Assembly: GCA_027050975.1 (NCBI GenBank)
Contig: JALUAR010000108.1
Coordinates: 1 to 17,211, forward strand
DNA: 17,211 nt
Reading direction: 5' to 3'
Origin: Thermodesulfovibrio sp.
GTDB taxonomy: Bacteria > Nitrospirota > Thermodesulfovibrionia > Thermodesulfovibrionales > JdFR-85
Below the pieces are notes generated by a model that was not told the DNA's origin, did no database searches, and saw nothing but the letters and a program-made list of their open reading frames with translations. Each line of letters begins with the position of its first letter. The first letter of the stretch is position 1. This document shows, one piece after another, positions 13,190-17,211 of this stretch. The position numbers were made by a program, and so were the translations under genes.

Positions 13190-15271
13190 TTGCCAGGAAG
13201 AATTGTCAAGAAGATATTGCTTCAGAAAAGGCCTGATTTTATCAGGTTATCGTTGACGCTTATAATCCTTATTACATTAGTCTCTCTGGCTATTATTCTA
13301 ATTACTGCAAGAATTGTAAAAGAAAAGGCGGTTCATGATCTCGCAAAGTATGATGCAAAACAGATAACAAGCTTTGTGTATCAGGCTCTATATTCAGGAA
13401 TGGTTAAAGGCTGGACCAAGGAGGAGATAGTTTCTACTGTGGAGCGGTTAAATAAGGTCGAACCGGAGATGCGGATAAATGTTTACAGAGGCAGGCCGAT
13501 AATTGAGCAGTATGGGGAAATTCCCGGAGAGAAAGAACTAAGAGATAGTGACTTATTAATCCAAAAAGCTTTAAGAGGAGAAGAGATCCTGCTGAAACAG
13601 GATGGTTATTTAAGATACATATATCCTATCAAAGCAGAAGATAGTTGCGTAAGATGCCATACCAACTTTACTAAAAAGATGACTGTTGGGGTCATCGATG
13701 TAACTTATCCGATACAAAACCTTAAAATTTCTCTCGATTTCTTAATAAACATAGGACTAATCTTTTTTACTCTCTTTATTATCGCTATATTCCTGATATT
13801 TTATTTTTCATTAAGATACTTTATTATTAAACCCATTCATAGCTTTATGGATGTGATTGCCGAGATAATAGCACTTTCCGACCTAAACAAAAGGATACCC
13901 AGGACAAGCTATATAAAAGAGATTTTAGATCTTACAGACCACTTCAATAAATTGCTACAAACGATCCAGGATTACTATAAGAGACTTGAGGAACTCTCAT
14001 ATAAAGATCCATTAACTGGCCTTTATAATCGGCGCAAATTTGAGGAGCTTCTTGAGTATGAAATTTACAGAGCCAAGAGATATAATCATGAATTTTCCAT
14101 CCTAATGATTGATATAGACAATTTCAAGTATATAAATGACACATTCGGGCATCCAACTGGTGACCTGGTACTTAAAGAGATAGCCTCTTTTATATTAACG
14201 AATGTCAGACAATCGGACATACCCGCACGAATAGGTGGAGATGAATTTGCTCTGATTTTGCCTGAGACCTCCCCTGATAATGGACTGACAGTTGCTGAAA
14301 AATTGCGAAGACTGCTATGTGAGACTCCCGTTAGTATACTTTCAGGAGATATTAAGGTTCAGGCCAGTTTTGGCCTGGCAAGCTTTCCTGTCAATGGAGA
14401 AAAAGCGCAGGAACTACTTACTGCCTCAGATGTAGCACTTTATAGAGCAAAACATATGGGTAAGAACAAAGTCATAATGCTAGAGACAGAAGATAAAGAG
14501 GTTATGATGGAGATGGCTGTCAGGGGTGACTTTATAAAAAAGGCAATACAGCAAGAAAGAGTGCAACCATTTTTCCAGCCTATAGTAGAGATTTCATCAG
14601 GAAAGATATACGGTTATGATATACATGCGAGAATTAAGGATGAAGATGGATATATTTTAGCAGGTCAGTTTATCAGGCCTGCAACAGAACTTGGATATAT
14701 AGAAGAGATCGACAGAATTATTTTTGAAAGGAGCATATCCTTATACCATACTATCCAGCAAAAGTCTGCAATTACGGCTCCAAAACTGTTTTTTAATGCC
14801 TCTGTCGAAAGGTTTTTTAATAAGGATTTTGTAAACGACGTTATCAAGACTCTTAATAAATACAATGTCTTGCCGGAGAATATCATTTTTCAGATAACGG
14901 AAAGTGAGGCATTACCAACAATAAATCGTTTTATTGAGCTTATAAATAGTCTTAAGGCACATGGTGTGGGGTTTTTATTGAAGGATTTCGGTAGCGGTTT
15001 TTCTTCTTTTATGTATCTAAAATATCTTGATGTCTCTTATGTAAAAATAGAAGGTTCCTTAATAAAAAATATAAACATTGATAGAAGGGATCTTGTCCTT
15101 GTAAGACATATGGTAGAGATGCTTCAACGCTTTAACATAAAGAGTGTTGCCTCCCATGTTGAGAATATTGAAGTTCATAAAATACTGAGAGATATGGGAC
15201 TGGACTTTGCTCAGGGATTTTATTACGGTTATCCTGATAGTTTTGAGAAAATTTTCAAGATTGGTAGTTAG
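13190..15271 (+). CDS. Membrane c-heme sensor (DUF3365) - HAMP - GGDEF - degenerate EAL protein
   Basis: A 693-residue inner-membrane signalling protein. Order: membrane segment 1 (about 17-41); periplasmic DUF3365/Tll0287-like domain with CVRCH (153-157), a covalent heme c motif; membrane segment 2 (about 183-208); HAMP linker (about 209-262); GGDEF domain (about 270-432); EAL domain (about 447-690). The diguanylate cyclase site is intact (GGDEF at 349-353), and RQSD (340-343) five residues before it is the inhibitory I-site. In the EAL domain, the EAL signature is replaced by YDIHA (476-480), DDFGTG by KDFGSG (598-603) and AEGVE by ASHVE (654-658), so phosphodiesterase activity is unlikely; N536, E571 and K619 remain. 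It probably makes c-di-GMP in response to redox or a gas. The start is TTG with AGGAGG 4 nt upstream. The kinase gene follows after 11 nt. Confidence 0.9.
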   Translation: MPGRIVKKILLQKRPDFIRLSLTLIILITLVSLAIILITARIVKEKAVHDLAKYDAKQITSFVYQALYSGMVKGWTKEEIVSTVERLNKVEPEMRINVYRGRPIIEQYGEIPGEKELRDSDLLIQKALRGEEILLKQDGYLRYIYPIKAEDSCVRCHTNFTKKMTVGVIDVTYPIQNLKISLDFLINIGLIFFTLFIIAIFLIFYFSLRYFIIKPIHSFMDVIAEIIALSDLNKRIPRTSYIKEILDLTDHFNKLLQTIQDYYKRLEELSYKDPLTGLYNRRKFEELLEYEIYRAKRYNHEFSILMIDIDNFKYINDTFGHPTGDLVLKEIASFILTNVRQSDIPARIGGDEFALILPETSPDNGLTVAEKLRRLLCETPVSILSGDIKVQASFGLASFPVNGEKAQELLTASDVALYRAKHMGKNKVIMLETEDKEVMMEMAVRGDFIKKAIQQERVQPFFQPIVEISSGKIYGYDIHARIKDEDGYILAGQFIRPATELGYIEEIDRIIFERSISLYHTIQQKSAITAPKLFFNASVERFFNKDFVNDVIKTLNKYNVLPENIIFQITESEALPTINRFIELINSLKAHGVGFLLKDFGSGFSSFMYLKYLDVSYVKIEGSLIKNINIDRRDLVLVRHMVEMLQRFNIKSVASHVENIEVHKILRDMGLDFAQGFYYGYPDSFEKIFKIGS

Positions 15272-15282
15272 ATTTAAAAACA

Positions 15283-17025
15283 ATGACAGATGATATAAGA
15301 ATTCAGGGACTTCAGGTCATAATCCGGCTTAACGAGCTTTTCGGATTGTTGCAGATCAGTCTGGAAGAAATCCTGACCATATCTGCACTTGAGATCTCAA
15401 GGCTATTCTCAGCTGATAGATGTTTGATTTATAAGGTGGAAGACGATCAGCTTTTGCTTGCAACCTACCAGCTTAATATTTCAGAATATAGAACTCCTCA
15501 TATCCATAAGAGTGATTATTTAAAAGACTGCAAGGTGTGTGTCTCAAAGGTTCCTTGCATATATGACAGTCAAAATGCCTGTCCAAACCGAATCGTTGAT
15601 AATGAAAATATTCCATTGTACATATGTGTTCCCATTGAGGTGGAAGAAAAAATCTTTGGAGTCTCGCTTGTTGATTTTCTAAAAAGAAAAGCCATATCAA
15701 ATAATGAACTGAACCTGCTAATTGCAATTGCAAACTTACTTGGACTTACAATACACCGCTGTCTCCTTTTCAAAAAGCTCTCAGAAGAAAAAGCGAGACT
15801 GGAATCTGCCTTTTTGGAGATTAAATCTCTTAATGAAGAACTAAACAAGAAATTTGAAGAGTTGAAGGAGATGCAGGAGCAACTCCTTCAGTCTCAAAAA
15901 CTTGAGGCGATTGGTAGATTAGCAGGAGGTATCGCTCACGATTTTAACAATATATTAGTGGCTATTATCGGTTATGCAGAACTTCTTGAAAGGGGAGTGC
16001 GAGAAAATAATGTTTACAAAGAGTACGCAAAGAGGATCATAGATGCAAGTGAGAAAGCCAAAGCCCTTACTCAGAAAATACTTGCCTTCAGCAGAAAACA
16101 GATGATAGAGGTTCAGAGACTTAATCCGAACACATTAATAACTCATATTATAGAGATGTTGGATAAACTACTTCCTGAAAATATAGAGGTCAGGCTTGCC
16201 CTATCCGAAACCATCTGTTGTGTTGATGCTGACCGTCATCAGATTGAGCAGGTAATAATGAATGTTGTAATAAATGCACGTGATGCAATGCCTGAAGGTG
16301 GCACGATATTAATACAGACAGATACCGTAAATCTTGATAAACATAAGGCAAAAGAATTACAGGTAGAAGATGGCAAATATGCCATGCTTGCAATCTCTGA
16401 TACCGGTAAAGGAATGTCTGAAGAGGTTCTTAAACACATATTCGAGCCTTTTTTCACAACCAAGGCACCCGGGGAAGGTACGGGATTAGGACTTTCTGTT
16501 GTCTATGGCATTATAAAGCAGCATAAAGGCACAATTGAGGTGGAGAGCAAAGAAGGAGTGGGCTCGACATTCAGAATATATCTGCCATGTGCAAAGCTTG
16601 ACGAAGCGAAGAATGAATCTGTTAAGGAATCGATTGAGATACCAAAAGGAAGAAAGGAAAGAATTCTTGTAGTCGAAGACAACGAGATAGTGAGGTCTCT
16701 TTTGGAGGCAGTTCTTTCAGAATTGGATTATACGATAACTGTGCTGTCAGATGCAGAGGATGCATTGAGATTAATAAATAGTGGTGAAAAATTCGATTTA
16801 GTGATAACTGACATTGTGATGCCAGGAATGAATGGTACCGAGCTTGTTCAGAAGATACGAGAAGTCATGGATGTCAAAGTGCTGTTTATCTCTGGTTATT
16901 CAGAGAATATCATCAAACATCACGGTCTGAAAAAGGAGGAGATCCTTTTAAAGCCATTTAATCAGAAGACTCTTGCTACAAAGGTGCGGGCTTTGCTTGA
17001 TGAAAGAAAACAGGAGCTTGTATAG
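15283..17025 (+). CDS. Cytoplasmic hybrid histidine kinase (GAF-HisKA-HATPase-REC) with cysteine-rich GAF
   Basis: A 580-residue soluble sensor kinase. A GAF domain occupies about 20-162, a coiled coil about 163-205, HisKA about 206-270 with the phospho-accepting H219 in GGIAHDFNN (215-223), HATPase about 280-437 with N-box N331 (NVVINARDAM), DTGKGM (373-378) and GTGLGLS (399-405), and a receiver domain about 460-577 with D466, phospho-acceptor D510 (DLVITDIVMPGMNG), S537 and K557. All catalytic residues are present. The GAF domain contains a cluster CKVCVSKVPC (C83, C86, C92) plus C100, suggesting a redox or metal ligand site. There is no membrane segment and no output domain, so phosphate must pass to another protein, not in this window. 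The ATG lies 11 nt after the GGDEF-EAL stop with no clear ribosome binding site, suggesting coupling. Confidence 0.92.
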   Translation: MTDDIRIQGLQVIIRLNELFGLLQISLEEILTISALEISRLFSADRCLIYKVEDDQLLLATYQLNISEYRTPHIHKSDYLKDCKVCVSKVPCIYDSQNACPNRIVDNENIPLYICVPIEVEEKIFGVSLVDFLKRKAISNNELNLLIAIANLLGLTIHRCLLFKKLSEEKARLESAFLEIKSLNEELNKKFEELKEMQEQLLQSQKLEAIGRLAGGIAHDFNNILVAIIGYAELLERGVRENNVYKEYAKRIIDASEKAKALTQKILAFSRKQMIEVQRLNPNTLITHIIEMLDKLLPENIEVRLALSETICCVDADRHQIEQVIMNVVINARDAMPEGGTILIQTDTVNLDKHKAKELQVEDGKYAMLAISDTGKGMSEEVLKHIFEPFFTTKAPGEGTGLGLSVVYGIIKQHKGTIEVESKEGVGSTFRIYLPCAKLDEAKNESVKESIEIPKGRKERILVVEDNEIVRSLLEAVLSELDYTITVLSDAEDALRLINSGEKFDLVITDIVMPGMNGTELVQKIREVMDVKVLFISGYSENIIKHHGLKKEEILLKPFNQKTLATKVRALLDERKQELV

Positions 17026-17030
17026 AAATT

Positions 17031-17060
17031 GTAAAGCAGGAGATTATTCTTTACTTTTTC
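17031..17060 (+). terminator. Weak intrinsic terminator candidate after the hybrid kinase gene
   Basis: GTAAAG (17031-17036) pairs with CTTTAC (17049-17054) around a 12-nt loop and is followed directly by TTTTTC. The stem is short. A wider inverted repeat, CAGGAGCTT (17011-17019) with AAGCTCCTG (17077-17085), encloses it. A terminator is expected here because a gene on the opposite strand converges. Confidence 0.35.
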
Positions 17061-17092
17061 TTGTCAGCCAGTGCAAAAGCTCCTGTCCGGTT

Positions 17093-17211
17093 TTAAATTT
17101 TCCCTGTGGGAATCTCTTCGCCTTCAGGCATAAAAGATGAGGCCATTTCATAATATTCTTTTGCCTCATTGATCATTCTTATCTTCAGATATAGACGTGC
17201 AAGTTCACAAG
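17093..17211 (-). CDS. 3' end of a TPR-like protein gene (partial)
   Basis: On the minus strand an open frame enters from the window edge and ends with TAA at 17093-17095, encoding the last 38 residues of a protein. The visible segment has the helical pattern of a tetratricopeptide repeat: ELARLYLKIRMINEAKEYYE, with the spaced small and aromatic residues (A, Y, A, Y) typical of TPR helices A and B, then an acidic PEGEEIP tail. The start and the rest of the protein lie outside the window, so the function cannot be assigned. It converges on the hybrid kinase gene with 67 nt between the stops. Confidence 0.6.
   Translation of the reverse strand, partial: CELARLYLKIRMINEAKEYYEMASSFMPEGEEIPTGKI

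Noticed and set aside
14838..14899. CGTTAT and ATAACG occurrences inside the GGDEF-EAL gene as a second ModE-like site
   Set aside because: The half-sites are about 50 nt apart, inside coding sequence, and lack the extended symmetry of the 11551-11577 palindrome.

Overview
Seventeen kilobases of moderately AT-rich, gene-dense bacterial chromosome with no transposon, integrase, CRISPR array or RNA gene that I can see. The genes point to an anaerobic or redox-versatile, motile diderm: a chemotaxis protein with a CheZ domain behind a sigma-28-type promoter, a bactofilin paired with an M23 peptidase, an RseC-family protein, a periplasmic CxxCH (c-heme) sensor domain, and two molybdenum/tungsten cofactor loci. 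Nitrospirota or Desulfobacterota would fit, but this is inferred from gene content only.

Layout. (1) 1-5864, plus strand: a sigma-70-like promoter and leader, then five genes that all overlap by 4 to 29 nt: purM, a membrane-anchored M23 peptidase, a bactofilin, a MoeA fused to a substrate-binding-like domain, and an ASKHA/RACo-like ATPase without the usual [2Fe-2S] domain. (2) 5872-10500, minus strand: a carboxymuconolactone decarboxylase-like protein with its own promoter, a CheW-CheZ fusion, an EF-G2-type GTPase followed by a perfect 15-bp hairpin, and an RseC-family membrane protein. (3) 10682-13082, plus strand: a molybdenum/tungsten accessory cluster of FmdE, a small unknown protein whose gene overlaps fmdE by 71 nt, a ModE-type winged-helix protein preceded by a ModE-like palindrome, and a MoCF-domain protein with a four-cysteine tail. 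(4) 13190-17025, plus strand: a heme-c-sensor GGDEF-EAL protein with a degenerate EAL domain, followed 11 nt later by a cytoplasmic GAF hybrid histidine kinase. (5) 17093-17211, minus strand: the end of a TPR-like gene that leaves the window.

How they may work together. Region 1 couples purine synthesis, envelope shape and cofactor or corrinoid-type activation in one transcript. Regions 1 and 3 both carry Mo/W cofactor functions, and the ModE-like protein with its palindrome suggests metal-linked regulation of region 3. Region 2 holds a chemotaxis phosphatase tethered to a CheW coupling domain, and region 4 is a probable redox or gas sensing module using c-di-GMP and phosphotransfer.

No stretch longer than 300 nt lacks a gene. 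The longest gaps are 1-218 (promoter and leader), 6205-6418 (promoter plus a possible hairpin), 7688-7890 (sigma-28-like promoter plus hairpin) and 10501-10681 (divergent region with a plus-strand promoter).
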